64,000 nt of DNA from Heyndrickxia ginsengihumi (GTDB lineage Bacteria > Bacillota > Bacilli > Bacillales > Bacillaceae_C), in assembly GCF_011008565.1 (NCBI RefSeq), contig NZ_JAAIWK010000015.1:25896-89895 (forward strand), read 5' to 3'. Below the pieces are notes generated by a model. It saw only the letters and a program-made list of their open reading frames with translations, was not told the DNA's origin and made no database searches. The translations under genes were made by a program, and so were the position numbers. This document shows, in pieces, positions 25,661 to 34,730 of this stretch (positions are counted from its first letter, which is position 1; the number at the start of each line of letters is the position of its first letter).

Positions 25661-26764
25661 TTGCTTAGATTAATGGTATTTTGGATTTTAAGTGTGTGTT
25701 TTTTTCTTATATTATATTTCATTTATACAAAGAAAAATAAACCAGTTATACCAGCAACTTATGGGGCTGTTGTGATGGCACTTGGTATTCTAATTTGTGG
25801 TGTCATTCATAGGCTCGGGATTGCAAATGACTTGATCGGTTGGCTTTTAACCGCATGCTTACTTTCAATATTATTCTTTTTAATAATCGTATATATAGGA
25901 GATTTAGTTACAAGGAATTTTTACCATTTTCACTTAAAGGATCCTGTCCATAGTTTTGCTATCGGTACTTTGGTTGCAGGGACTTCAATTACAATCATTA
26001 CGATTAAAACAGAGCTTGCTCGCTTAGTCATGTTTACATATTTCCTTTATATAATTGCATGTTTTCTCTGGATCATTTACATCATGCTTGCAATTAGAAA
26101 TTATTTACTGTTTTTCAAAAAAGTAGATTTAATGAGGAATGCGCATGGCATTCTATTGTTGACATGTGTATCAACACAATCACTTGTTATTGCAGGAAAC
26201 GTTATTTTTTCAACGGATTTCCCGAAAGTTTTGTCAGAAGTACTCATTACAGCAGGAATGATTTTATACTTATACAATGTCACGATTATCATAATGAGGG
26301 TAATAAAAATAAATCTTTTTTCTTTAGATAAAGAGTGGCAAAATACAAACTGCATAATACATGGGGCAGTGTCGATTACAGGACTTGCCATGTTGATGAG
26401 CCGCTCGTTTTCAAGTATGTTTGTTTATTTTATTTGGATATTAACATGTTTCTTATTTTTACTAGTAGAGAGTGCTGAAATCCTAAGAGCAATCCAGCGA
26501 ATTGGCCGGTATGGTTGGAGGAATGGAATAGCTTGCTATCAGCCTTCACAATGGGTCCGTAACTTTACATTTGGTATGTTTTTTACTTTCACTGCTCAGA
26601 TATCATTCGATACTCCTTTTATTATTGTAATGAAGCAATATTTCGTGAAAATTGGAATTGGATTTGTCCTGTTTTTATTTTTATTTGAAATGAGTTTATT
26701 CATGACTCAGTTCATCAGAATGCAGACAAAGAATACAATGAAAGATCACAATATCTCCTTGTAA
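25661..26764 (+). CDS. polytopic membrane protein, about ten segments
   Basis: 367 residues, almost entirely hydrophobic, with about ten membrane segments and short loops. FAIGTLVAGTSITIITI and WVRNFTFGMFFTFTAQISF recall motifs of the tellurite-resistance/dicarboxylate transporter (TehA/SLAC1-like) family, which also has ten helices, but I would not press the match. The start is uncertain: TTG 25661 has GGAG five bases before it, and ATG 25673 has AAAGG twelve bases before it. It stands between hfq and spoVK, where B. subtilis has other genes. Confidence 0.7.
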   Translation: MLRLMVFWILSVCFFLILYFIYTKKNKPVIPATYGAVVMALGILICGVIHRLGIANDLIGWLLTACLLSILFFLIIVYIGDLVTRNFYHFHLKDPVHSFAIGTLVAGTSITIITIKTELARLVMFTYFLYIIACFLWIIYIMLAIRNYLLFFKKVDLMRNAHGILLLTCVSTQSLVIAGNVIFSTDFPKVLSEVLITAGMILYLYNVTIIIMRVIKINLFSLDKEWQNTNCIIHGAVSITGLAMLMSRSFSSMFVYFIWILTCFLFLLVESAEILRAIQRIGRYGWRNGIACYQPSQWVRNFTFGMFFTFTAQISFDTPFIIVMKQYFVKIGIGFVLFLFLFEMSLFMTQFIRMQTKNTMKDHNISL

Positions 26765-27082
26765 ACGATCGATTTAACGCACAAAGCCTTATTTATAAAA
26801 AAACATCAGTAGTGATCAGCACTATTTATGTTGTCATGTTTGTGCATGCTTCAGAATAAAATAGGGTAGATGATTATTTCTCGGGAAAGCGCAAAAAATG
26901 ACATTTTCCCTGCATATATATGAGAAAATGACCATCTAATCGAACGTTATACAAAATTAGACATGTCCTTAAAGGGATTCGACATTACATGATCAGATGG
27001 CAATAATTTATTTTCAACTAGGCATTTGTCACTCTCTGGTCCTTTCAAGCGTATATTGTTTTTAGATTGTGAGGTGACTGCT
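26765..27082. other. intergenic region before spoVK
   Basis: No gene or repeat is seen. A sporulation promoter is expected here, but I could not place one with confidence. Confidence 0.35.
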
Positions 27083-28024
27083 TTGGATCAACCGATCAGA
27101 ATGAAAAATAATGGGCAAATTAATATTGTATTAAATTCACAGAAAAGAGAAACCATACGTTCCAATAAAGAGATTGAAGTAGTTCCAAAGCCAATTTCAG
27201 CGGAGCATGAGATTTTAATGGAAATAGAAAATGAACTAAATTCGCTTGTTGGTATGGAAGACATTAAGAAAATGGTAAAAGAGGTATACGCGTGGATTTA
27301 TATCAATAAAAAGCGGGAATCAGCGGGATTAAAAACAGGGAAACAAGCATTGCATATGATGTTTAAAGGGAATCCAGGTACGGGAAAAACAACGGTTGCA
27401 AGATTAATTGGAAAGTTGTTTCATAAAATGAATGTTTTATCAAAAGGACATTTAATTGAAGCGGAGCGGGCCGATTTAGTCGGGGAATATATCGGTCACA
27501 CAGCTCAAAAAACTCGTGATTTAATCAAAAAGGCGATCGGCGGTATTCTTTTTATTGATGAGGCGTATTCTCTCGGCCGAGGGGGAGAAAAAGATTTTGG
27601 GAAAGAGGCTATTGATACACTTGTCAAACATATGGAAGATAAACAGCATGAATTTATATTAATATTAGCTGGCTATTCTGACGAAATGGATTATTTTTTA
27701 AGCTTAAACCCGGGATTGCATTCGCGCTTTCCGATCGTTTTCAATTTTCCAGATTACTCTGTTGATGAATTAATGGAGATTGGAAGGCGGATGTTGCAAG
27801 AAAAAGAATATATTTTAAGTCATGATGCAGAGCGGAAATTAAGAGATCATCTTTCTTATGTGAAAACAACGTTAAATCCAATTAGTTTTTCAAATGGAAG
27901 ATATGTACGGAATATTATTGAAAAATCAGTGCGGACACAAGCGATGAGATTGCTGATGGCCAACCACTATGATCGTCATGATTTAATGACATTACGCAGT
28001 AACGATTTAATTTTTACTGATTAG
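27083..28024 (+). CDS. spoVK: Stage V sporulation protein K (AAA+ ATPase)
   Basis: SpoVK is a mother-cell AAA+ ATPase (CbbX-like) needed for spore maturation. The 313-residue protein has the Walker A FKGNPGTGKTTVARLIG near 113, Walker B GGILFIDEAYSLGRG near 170, and sensor/arginine-finger regions NPGLHSRFP and FSNGRYVRNIIEKS. I chose TTG 27083 because GAGGTGA lies six bases before it and the protein then starts MDQPIRMKNNGQINIVLN, close to B. subtilis SpoVK. Reading from 27026 would add a leader without a binding site. hflX and ynbB follow as in B. subtilis, but with a repeat between. Confidence 0.95.
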   Translation: MDQPIRMKNNGQINIVLNSQKRETIRSNKEIEVVPKPISAEHEILMEIENELNSLVGMEDIKKMVKEVYAWIYINKKRESAGLKTGKQALHMMFKGNPGTGKTTVARLIGKLFHKMNVLSKGHLIEAERADLVGEYIGHTAQKTRDLIKKAIGGILFIDEAYSLGRGGEKDFGKEAIDTLVKHMEDKQHEFILILAGYSDEMDYFLSLNPGLHSRFPIVFNFPDYSVDELMEIGRRMLQEKEYILSHDAERKLRDHLSYVKTTLNPISFSNGRYVRNIIEKSVRTQAMRLLMANHYDRHDLMTLRSNDLIFTD

Positions 28025-28035
28025 TGGGTTAGAAT

Positions 28036-28263
28036 GAGGCTGGGATAAAACTCAAAAGTAGTTAGCTAAAGACGAACATTGCACAAATCAGCTCTGGAAA
28101 TAGACGTAGACTCCTGCGGGAGGATAGGCATCGGTGAGGCTCCGCAGTGCATGAACACGAGGAGGCTCACCAGCCGCCCGCGGAAAGCGAAGGTTATTGC
28201 CAGAGCGGGGTTGGAGTGCAATATTCGGGTTTTCTTTAGTTAATGAACTTTTGTCCCAGTCTC
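28036..28263 (-). repeat. dispersed repeat, full copy (c), shell plus core
   Basis: It begins GAGGCTGGGATAAAACTC and GTTAGCTAAAGACGAAC and ends TCGGGTTTTCTTTAGTTAA...TTTTGTCCCAGTCTC, the reverse orientation to copies a, b and e. Inside lies the core: GACTCCTGCGGGAGGATAGG, an extra piece with GGCTCCGCAGTGC, and CAGCCGCCCGCGGAAAGCGA. 228 bp, the longest copy. It fills most of the gap between spoVK and hflX. Confidence 0.88.
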
Positions 28264-28338
28264 ATTATTTTTTTGAAAGGCTGACTTTTTTTGGTAAGAT
28301 ACAAATAAGCGATTAAAGAAACGAAGATAGGTGATATC

Positions 28339-29592
28339 ATGAATGAAGAGATGTTAAAGGAGAAAGTGATTATTGTTGGATGTCAGCTGAATGATCATCA
28401 GGAGCGGTTTTTATATTCAATGGATGAACTGAAATCATTAACTGAGACCGCTCAAGGAACAGTTGTCATGCAAGTGACACAGAATAGAGAAAGAGTGGAT
28501 GCTTCGACATATATTGGAAAAGGGAAAGTTGAGGAAATTAAGGCGCTTGAGGAAGAGTTAGAAGTAGATTTAATCATTTTTAATGATGAACTTTCACCAA
28601 GCCAGCTTCGTAATTTAGCAAAACATTTTTCAAGCAGAGTAATAGATAGAACACAATTAATATTAGATATTTTTGCGCAAAGAGCACGATCAAAAGAAGG
28701 AAAGTTACAAGTAGAACTTGCTCAATTACAGTATCTTTTGCCCCGTTTAGGTGGACAAGGGGCTGATTTATCACGATTGGGAGGAGGTATTGGAACTAGA
28801 GGTCCAGGTGAAACGAAATTAGAATCTGATCGCCGTCATATTCGCCGTAGAATTTCTGAAATTAAAACGCAGCTTAATACGATCGTTCATCATCGGGAAC
28901 GTTATCGTGAACGCCGGAAAAGAAATCAAGCATTTCAAATTGCGCTTGTCGGATATACGAATGCAGGAAAATCAACATTATTTAATCGTCTTTCTTCTGC
29001 TGATTCATATGAAGAGAATCAATTGTTTGCCACACTTGATCCAATGACAAGAAAATTTGTGCTGCCAAGTGGTTATTCAGCGTTACTAACTGATACAGTT
29101 GGGTTTATTCAAGATTTGCCAACAACTCTCATTGCCGCATTTCGTTCAACGCTTGAAGAAGTTAAAGAAGCAGATTTACTCCTTCATGTTGTGGATGCAT
29201 CAAATCCCGATTATGATCAGCATCAAAAAACGGTACAGCATTTATTAGAAGAACTACAAATGGATCATCTTCCACAGTTCACTGTTTATAATAAAATCGA
29301 TGAACAGCATCCGAACTTTATTCCTACTGTGACAAATTGCATATTAATGAGTGCATTAAAGGAAGAAGATCGTTTACAATTAAAAATAGAAATTGAAAAG
29401 CAAGTATTACACACAATGATTCCTTACGATGCCTTGATTCCACAAACAGGTGGTAAGCTGTTATCTACATTAAAAAATGATACAATCTTGAGGGAACTTG
29501 TTTTTCAAGAAGACGAGCAAGCTTATCGATGTAAAGGCTATGTGTTGCCAAATCATCCAGTACTAGGTTTGCTAAAACAATATGAAAGATAG
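28339..29592 (+). CDS. hflX: GTPase HflX
   Basis: HflX binds the 50S subunit and splits or rescues stalled ribosomes. The 417-residue protein has the N-terminal HflX domain ([20 protein letters not shown]), the glycine-rich linker [25 protein letters not shown], and a G domain with G1 [13 protein letters not shown]3 [11 protein letters not shown] and G4 NKID. It corresponds to B. subtilis ynbA. The stop codon overlaps the region just before ynbB. Confidence 0.96.
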   Translation: MNEEMLKEKVIIVGCQLNDHQERFLYSMDELKSLTETAQGTVVMQVTQNRERVDASTYIGKGKVEEIKALEEELEVDLIIFNDELSPSQLRNLAKHFSSRVIDRTQLILDIFAQRARSKEGKLQVELAQLQYLLPRLGGQGADLSRLGGGIGTRGPGETKLESDRRHIRRRISEIKTQLNTIVHHRERYRERRKRNQAFQIALVGYTNAGKSTLFNRLSSADSYEENQLFATLDPMTRKFVLPSGYSALLTDTVGFIQDLPTTLIAAFRSTLEEVKEADLLLHVVDASNPDYDQHQKTVQHLLEELQMDHLPQFTVYNKIDEQHPNFIPTVTNCILMSALKEEDRLQLKIEIEKQVLHTMIPYDALIPQTGGKLLSTLKNDTILRELVFQEDEQAYRCKGYVLPNHPVLGLLKQYER

Positions 29593-29605
29593 AAAGGTGT
29601 ACTAT

Positions 29606-30871
29606 ATGTTTCAGTTTTTACAGCATGGAGAAAAGCTTCAACCAATTGTAGACAAAGTAGAACAACAAATTTTTCCTATCCATAAGGAGATTGACCGCCG
29701 CATTGAGATGAATCAATTTCGTGTGTTACAAAGCTTTCAAAAACATCGGGTGAGTGATACACATTTCAATCCATCAACAGGTTATGGCTATGATGACATT
29801 GGCAGAGATACGTTAGAAGAGATTTATGCTGACGTATTTGGCGGAGAAGCCGGTCTAGTTCGCCCGCAAATTATTTCAGGAACACATGCCATCACCATCG
29901 CTTTGTTTGGGGTACTTCGTCCTGGTGATGAACTTTTATACATAACAGGGAAACCATATGATACGTTAGAAGAAATTGTTGGTACTCGCGGAAATGGAAG
30001 CGGCTCTTTAAAAGAGTTCAATATAGATTATAATAGTGTGCCGCTCACGAAAACAGGCGCAGTTGATTTCTTAGCAGTAAAAGAAGCGATAAAACCAAAT
30101 ACAAAAATGATCGGCATTCAAAGATCGAAAGGCTATGCGACACGCCCATCTTTTACAGTGAAAGAAATCGAGGAAATGATTCATTTTGTAAAAGAAATTA
30201 AACAAGATGTTGTTGTTTTCGTAGATAACTGTTATGGAGAGTTCGTTGAGGAACAGGAACCATGCCACATTGGAGCCGATTTAATGGCAGGTTCGCTTAT
30301 TAAAAATCCAGGTGGGGGGATTGCGAAAACGGGAGGATATATTGTAGGTAAAAAAGAGTGGGTAGAAGCATGTGCCTATAGAATGACTTCTCCTGGGATT
30401 GGGCGAGAAGCAGGTGCATCACTTTATAGCTTGCAAGAGATGTATCAGGGATTTTTCCTTGCTCCACATGTAGTTGGACAAGCACTAAAAGGGGCGGTAT
30501 TTACATCGGCAATTCTTGAGCATTTCGGCATGAACACTCATCCAAAATGGAATGCGGCAAGAACAGATTTAATTCAATCTGTTCAATTTGATGATCCAGA
30601 TAAAATGATTGAATTTTGTCAGGCGATTCAATTTGCTTCCCCAATTAATTCATATGTGACACCGTATCCGAGCTATATGCCTGGTTATGATGATGATGTC
30701 ATCATGGCAGCAGGTACATTTATTCAAGGAGCGAGTATCGAGTTGTCAGCTGATGGTCCAATTAGACCGCCATATACAGCGTATGTTCAAGGTGGACTAA
30801 CGTATGCCCATGTTAAAATGGCAATCTGTTTAGCATTAGATCGATTATTTCAAAAGGGATTACTAAGCTAA
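29606..30871 (+). CDS. ynbB: YnbB, PLP-dependent methionine gamma-lyase-like protein
   Basis: A 421-residue fold-type I PLP enzyme of the family called 'aluminium resistance' or methionine gamma-lyase-like. Its best landmarks are VSDTHFNPSTGYGYDDIGRD, FGGEAGLVRPQIISGTHA, FVDNCYGEFVEEQEP and the PLP-lysine region GSLIKNPGGGIAKTGGYIVG. The true reaction is not established. I chose ATG 29606 (MFQFLQHG) with AGAAAGGTGT upstream; ATG 29582 lies inside the end of hflX. In B. subtilis glnR-glnA follow; here a repeat (31097) and ypcP follow instead. Confidence 0.93.
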   Translation: MFQFLQHGEKLQPIVDKVEQQIFPIHKEIDRRIEMNQFRVLQSFQKHRVSDTHFNPSTGYGYDDIGRDTLEEIYADVFGGEAGLVRPQIISGTHAITIALFGVLRPGDELLYITGKPYDTLEEIVGTRGNGSGSLKEFNIDYNSVPLTKTGAVDFLAVKEAIKPNTKMIGIQRSKGYATRPSFTVKEIEEMIHFVKEIKQDVVVFVDNCYGEFVEEQEPCHIGADLMAGSLIKNPGGGIAKTGGYIVGKKEWVEACAYRMTSPGIGREAGASLYSLQEMYQGFFLAPHVVGQALKGAVFTSAILEHFGMNTHPKWNAARTDLIQSVQFDDPDKMIEFCQAIQFASPINSYVTPYPSYMPGYDDDVIMAAGTFIQGASIELSADGPIRPPYTAYVQGGLTYAHVKMAICLALDRLFQKGLLS

Positions 30872-31096
30872 AATGAAAACCGTTTTTGTAAATGAGGTGT
30901 TTTTTCATTGACCTGTTCATAAAGTTGATTGTTGAGGAATGTGTGAGGCTTAGTGGAAGTGGGCTAGATGCTTCTTGCTTCACAGCAGTGGCATCCGCCG
31001 CGGAAATCAAACCTCTTTGCAAAAATGACTATTCCTTTCTGATTTATAATAATCTATTTAATCACAACAATCTTTTTAGAAAGAACCAAAGACAAT
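30872..31096. other. intergenic region with a possible decayed repeat core
   Basis: GTGTGAGGCTTAGTGGAAG and GGCATCCGCCGCGGAAATC at about 30940-31010 look like a badly decayed core module. AATGAAAA (30873-30880) and TTTTCATT may form a weak terminator for ynbB. No gene is seen. Confidence 0.4.
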
Positions 31097-31287
31097 GAGG
31101 CTGGGGCAAAACTCCAAAGTGGTTAGCTAAAGACGAACATTGCATAAATCAGCTCCGGAAATATACGTAGACTCCTGCGGGAGGACAGGCTCACTAGCCG
31201 CCCGCGGAAAGCGAAGGATATTTCCGGAGAGGAGGTAGAGGGCACTATTCGGGTTATCTTTAGTTAATATACTTTTGCCCCAGCCTC
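31097..31287 (-). repeat. dispersed repeat, full copy (d), shell plus core
   Basis: GAGGCTGGGGCAAAACTCC at the left and TTTTGCCCCAGCCTC at the right, inner arms as in copy c and in the same orientation. The core holds GACTCCTGCGGGAGGACAGG and CTAGCCGCCCGCGGAAAGCG. 191 bp. The remaining 136 bases to the ypcP start have only a TACAAT-like -10 box. Confidence 0.88.
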
Positions 31288-31423
31288 GATGTCTTATAAA
31301 ATACATGCTATAAACATTATGGTCATAGAGTTTAGTAAAGAATTGGAAATAAGGTTCGTTCAGGGAACAATCATATTTCATGGTACAATAGATTGATAGA
31401 AAGAAAAGTTAGAGGTGTATAAT

Positions 31424-32323
31424 ATGAGGGAAAAACCACATTTGCTTTTAATAGATGGAATGGCTCTGTTATTTCGTGCCTTTTATTCAACTGCTGTTAC
31501 TGGACAATATATGGTGAACTCAAAAGGGATGCCAACAAATGGTGTTCAAGGCTTTTTACGTCATTTATTAATCGCAATAGAACAAAAACAAGCTTCACAT
31601 ATCGCTGTTTGTTGGGATATGGGGAGTAAAACGTTTCGCAATGAGTTATTCGATGCTTACAAGTCGAATCGTGAGGCACCGCCGATTGAACTAATTCCGC
31701 AATTTGATTTAGCAAAGGAAGTTGTGGAAGCTTTTCAAATTCCAAATATCGGCGAAATTGGCTTTGAAGCCGATGATTGTATCGGGACGGTTGCGATGAG
31801 CATGAAATCAGATGCAGATGTGTCAATTTTAACAGGGGACCGCGATTTATTACAATTACTTGATCAACATATTCAAGTTCATCTTTTACAAAAAGGTTAT
31901 GGAAATTATAAAAGTTATACGCATGAAGCCTTTTTTCAAGAATATAATGTGACACCTCACCAATATATCGATGTCAAAGCGTTGATGGGAGATATGAGTG
32001 ATGGCTATCCGGGTGTAAAAGGAATCGGTGAAAAAACTGCCTTGAAATTAATTCAGCAATTTAAGGACATACAAGGAATTTTAGACAATTTAGATGCACT
32101 TACAAATGCGCAAAGGAAAAAAATAGAAATGGATTTGGAAATGTTACATCTGTCTCGAGAGCTTGCTGAAATTAAATGTGATGTTCCGCTTCAATTTACT
32201 TTAGAGCACGCAGCTTTTACTGAAATTCCCGAAACTTTTATTGAAATCGTAAATGATCTTGAATTAAAAACGGTTAAACGGCATTTATTAGCTACAAACT
32301 GGAATGCCAGTCCAACTGTATAA
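31424..32323 (+). CDS. ypcP: 5'-3' exonuclease YpcP (FEN-like)
   Basis: A 299-residue FEN/XPG-type nuclease like the N-terminal domain of DNA polymerase I; it removes RNA primers and flaps. Acidic residues lie in LLLIDGMALLFRAF, VCWDMGSKTFRNELFDAYKS, GFEADDCIGTV and LTGDRDLLQLL. The helix-hairpin-helix YPGVKGIGEKTALKLIQQF follows near 195. ATG 31424 has TTAGAGGTG upstream and is better than the GTG at 31415. The Bacillus pattern of a separate exonuclease besides PolA is usual. Confidence 0.95.
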   Translation: MREKPHLLLIDGMALLFRAFYSTAVTGQYMVNSKGMPTNGVQGFLRHLLIAIEQKQASHIAVCWDMGSKTFRNELFDAYKSNREAPPIELIPQFDLAKEVVEAFQIPNIGEIGFEADDCIGTVAMSMKSDADVSILTGDRDLLQLLDQHIQVHLLQKGYGNYKSYTHEAFFQEYNVTPHQYIDVKALMGDMSDGYPGVKGIGEKTALKLIQQFKDIQGILDNLDALTNAQRKKIEMDLEMLHLSRELAEIKCDVPLQFTLEHAAFTEIPETFIEIVNDLELKTVKRHLLATNWNASPTV

Positions 32324-32640
32324 ATCATTCATACTTCTAAGATTGTGCTTGGCTGTAAACGAACTCCAAAAGGGACAGTTTGTTTACAGTTTTTTCATTA
32401 GAATGATTTCCACTCAAAGCCTCGCTATCCGCGCACGGTTCGGAAGCCATTTCGTCGTCTTGAGCTCCACACAGCAAGTCATTCATGCATACATAAAAAT
32501 GTGGGCAGTTTTATTATCTGGTGTAGGGAGATGACTAGGCGGAAGGAAGATTTTTGCTTCAGGATTAGCTATTGACAACAGTTCTTCGGATGGATTTAAT
32601 ATGTATGCGCCAGACTCGGAGTGGAAAATCATCAATAATG
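32324..32640. other. intergenic region with decayed repeat
   Basis: At about 32410-32480, CACTCAAAGCCTCGCTATCC, GCGCACGGTTCGGAAGCC and TTCGTCGTCTTGAGCTCC look like scrambled remains of the repeat core. Otherwise no gene or signal. Confidence 0.35.
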
Positions 32641-32678
32641 AAAAGAGGCTCAGAATGAGAACATTCTGAACTTCTTTT
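32641..32678 (-). terminator. terminator of the sspL-like gene
   Basis: A 17-bp imperfect stem, 32641-32657 with 32662-32678, around an AGAA loop, flanked by AAAA on the left, which gives a U run on the minus strand. Confidence 0.65.
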
Positions 32679-32722
32679 GCCGGAGAACTGAAACTATATT
32701 ACATATATCGTTTGCTGTTATG

Positions 32723-32863
32723 TTACCCTTTTGTATTTGCTTTTTTCGCACGGTTTTCTAAAGCCGTTTTTGGGTCTGCTGCATATTCAGAGTCTTGTCC
32801 AAAACCTTGTGGATTTACATTTGAAGCGATTTTCCCGCGACTACGATTTCCTTTTTTACTCAC
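32723..32863 (-). CDS. sspL: Small acid-soluble spore protein L-like (SspL)
   Basis: 46 residues: MSKKGNRSRGKIASNVNPQG at the start and DPKTALENRAKKANTKG at the end. The DPKTxLExRAKKxNTK ending is that of SspL, a minor small acid-soluble protein made in the forespore. A GTG start at 32863 is preceded by GGGGGTGAGTG. It is too short to stand out among longer frames but the match and the binding site are good. Confidence 0.85.
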   Translation of the reverse strand: MSKKGNRSRGKIASNVNPQGFGQDSEYAADPKTALENRAKKANTKG

Positions 32864-33038
32864 TTTCACTCACCCCCATCTATAGTATGTCCGAACATTG
32901 TTGTGATTTTCATTGAAAATAAATGGTCAAGAACAGAAAAGTAAGCTAAAATTTAATAGTTGTCTCTTTTCAAATGTATCAATGACGAAACACATTTATT
33001 TCTTAAAGGATGTATTTTCTATGAATTGGGGGAGCGCT

Positions 33039-33317
33039 ATGACTTTAGGAGAGTATATCTTATTTTTAAGAAGCAAAGGTTTTAAATTTAAAGAGGATGT
33101 GATCCATTTTGTATATTTTGGAAAGCAATATACAAATGCATCCGATGATGTTGTAAAAGCTGCAATAGAAATCACGTTAAAGTCGCAAAGATATTTTGAC
33201 GGCAGTTTTTACATTTCTTTATTAGAAAACTTTAAACAGCATAATATTCATTCAAGAAAAGAGGCTTATCATTATATACATAAACTAGGCTTACTGAAAA
33301 AAAACGAAGGAGCTTAA
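33039..33317 (+). CDS. DUF6123 family protein
   Basis: 92 residues, mainly helical: MTLGEYILFLRSKGFKFKED, VIHFVYFGKQYTNASDDVVK, AAIEITLKSQRYFDGSFYIS and a final helix. I assign it to DUF6123, found in bacilli near ypcP; function unknown. GGGGGAG lies before ATG 33039. Reading from 32913 would add 42 residues with no binding site. It ends four bases before the convergent EamA gene. Confidence 0.75.
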   Translation: MTLGEYILFLRSKGFKFKEDVIHFVYFGKQYTNASDDVVKAAIEITLKSQRYFDGSFYISLLENFKQHNIHSRKEAYHYIHKLGLLKKNEGA

Positions 33318-33320
33318 TCC

Positions 33321-34241
33321 TTATTTAGGAAGCTCGATCGTTTTTTTGTGTCTCTTTCTTAAAAATTCAAATGGAATTTCCGTAAAAACCATACCGATTA
33401 AAATTAGAAGACAACCTAATAAACCGGCCGTATTAATTTTTTCGTGAATCCATAGGAAAGAAGTAATCGCAGCAAAAACTGGTTCCATTGTTAAAATAAT
33501 TGCAACTCTAGAAGGAGTCGTAAACCTTTGAGCAATTGTTTGAATAAAGAATGCAGCAGCAGTTGCTAGAATTGCCGTAATAAAGAGAGACATAATCATC
33601 TCGTTTGTTAGTAATACATTGGCTGAAAACGACCTTCTCCAGTTTTCTAATAAAAAGGCGCTTATAAAGCTTAATAATGAGACGGTTAATATTTGAATGG
33701 TTGTGACCAATAAGACAGAGATGTGCCGTGAAAAGCGATCTGTACAAAGAATATGGAAGGCAAATCCAAATGCTGAGATGAGTACAAGTAGATCTCCAAG
33801 CGAAAACGGCTCACTATTTTTGACGGCCAATAGATAAAGGCCAACTGCAGCTAAGATTGAACCAATGATCGCCCCTGTTTCAGCACGGTGTTTTAACATA
33901 AAATAGGATAATATTGGCACTAATACTACACTCAGTCCCGTTATAAATCCAGCTTTTGCAGGGGTAGTGTATAATAAACCAATCGTTTGAAAGGTATAAC
34001 TTGTAAATAAGCATAATCCTAGGATGAACCCGGGAATGATTGTATGGAGAGTAATCTGTAGTTTTCCTTTCTCTTTCCAAATACAGATTAGCAGTAATAA
34101 TAGCCCTGCTAACAGAAAACGAATAGCGTTGAAGGAAAAAGGCGGTAATGCTTGAATGGCATGCTGAACGATAACAAACGTTGCTCCCCATACAAATGCT
34201 ACAAATAATAAAGCTATTTCAGATAATTTTTTTTTAATCAT
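33321..34241 (-). CDS. EamA-family (DMT) transporter
   Basis: 306 residues with ten membrane segments and the two EamA repeats: FVAFVWGATFVIVQHAIQAL with FNAIRFLLAGLLLL in the first half, and LLVLISAFGFAFHILCTDRF with ATAAAFFIQTIAQRFTTPSR, EPVFAAITSFLWIHE in the second. Members export amino acids or other metabolites; substrate unknown. Its ATG comes one base after the stop of the RNase H-like gene, with AAAGGGAGAA inside that gene, so the two are translationally coupled. Confidence 0.9.
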   Translation of the reverse strand: MIKKKLSEIALLFVAFVWGATFVIVQHAIQALPPFSFNAIRFLLAGLLLLLICIWKEKGKLQITLHTIIPGFILGLCLFTSYTFQTIGLLYTTPAKAGFITGLSVVLVPILSYFMLKHRAETGAIIGSILAAVGLYLLAVKNSEPFSLGDLLVLISAFGFAFHILCTDRFSRHISVLLVTTIQILTVSLLSFISAFLLENWRRSFSANVLLTNEMIMSLFITAILATAAAFFIQTIAQRFTTPSRVAIILTMEPVFAAITSFLWIHEKINTAGLLGCLLILIGMVFTEIPFEFLRKRHKKTIELPK

Positions 34242-34242
34242 G

Positions 34243-34641
34243 TTATTCTCCCTTTTGTTGCTGTTGGATTGCCTTCCGTGCTAAGTTGTCGGCTGTTTTA
34301 TTTTCTTTACTTGGCACCCATTTAATAAAGAAAAGATCAAATTGTTCTATGAGTGTTAAAATTCTTTCTAAAATTTGTTTATAGGGAGCTTTTTTCGCAA
34401 ATTGCTTTTCAACAGCATTAACAACTGCAGCTGAATCAGAACGAACTGAAATAACCGTGAACTGTTTTTCAAGGCAAATGGTAAGTGCTTTTTCTAATGC
34501 AAGATATTCTGCCTCATGATTATTGTTTTCACCTAGTGGAATTGAATAGCGGAATACATTTCCATTTGCTTTTATGAAAATACCAGCACCACTTAAACCT
34601 GGATCTCCAGCTGCGGCTCCATCAATATATACTTCAATCAA
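34243..34641 (-). CDS. ypdQ: RNase H-like protein YpdQ
   Basis: 132 residues of the RNase HI fold. The catalytic carboxylates are present: D7 in VYIDGAAAGDPGLSG, E44 in NHEAEYLALEKAL, D69 in VRSDSAAVVNAV and D118 in NKTADNLARKAI. It should therefore be able to cleave RNA in RNA-DNA hybrids, although relatives such as YpdQ have shown little activity (family knowledge). It is divergent from a second RNase H-like gene 90 bases away and coupled to the EamA gene downstream. Confidence 0.88.
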   Translation of the reverse strand: MIEVYIDGAAAGDPGLSGAGIFIKANGNVFRYSIPLGENNNHEAEYLALEKALTICLEKQFTVISVRSDSAAVVNAVEKQFAKKAPYKQILERILTLIEQFDLFFIKWVPSKENKTADNLARKAIQQQQKGE

Positions 34642-34730
34642 TATTCTCTCTCCTTATAAATCACTCAATTTTCGCATAATCTAACTATAATCATTCTAAA
34701 AAAAACTGACAATAGAAATGAGTGAATAAC

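Noticed and set aside
25661..26764. Firm naming as a TehA-type tellurite or dicarboxylate transporter
   Set aside because: Only the helix count and two loose motifs agree; I kept it as an unassigned membrane protein.
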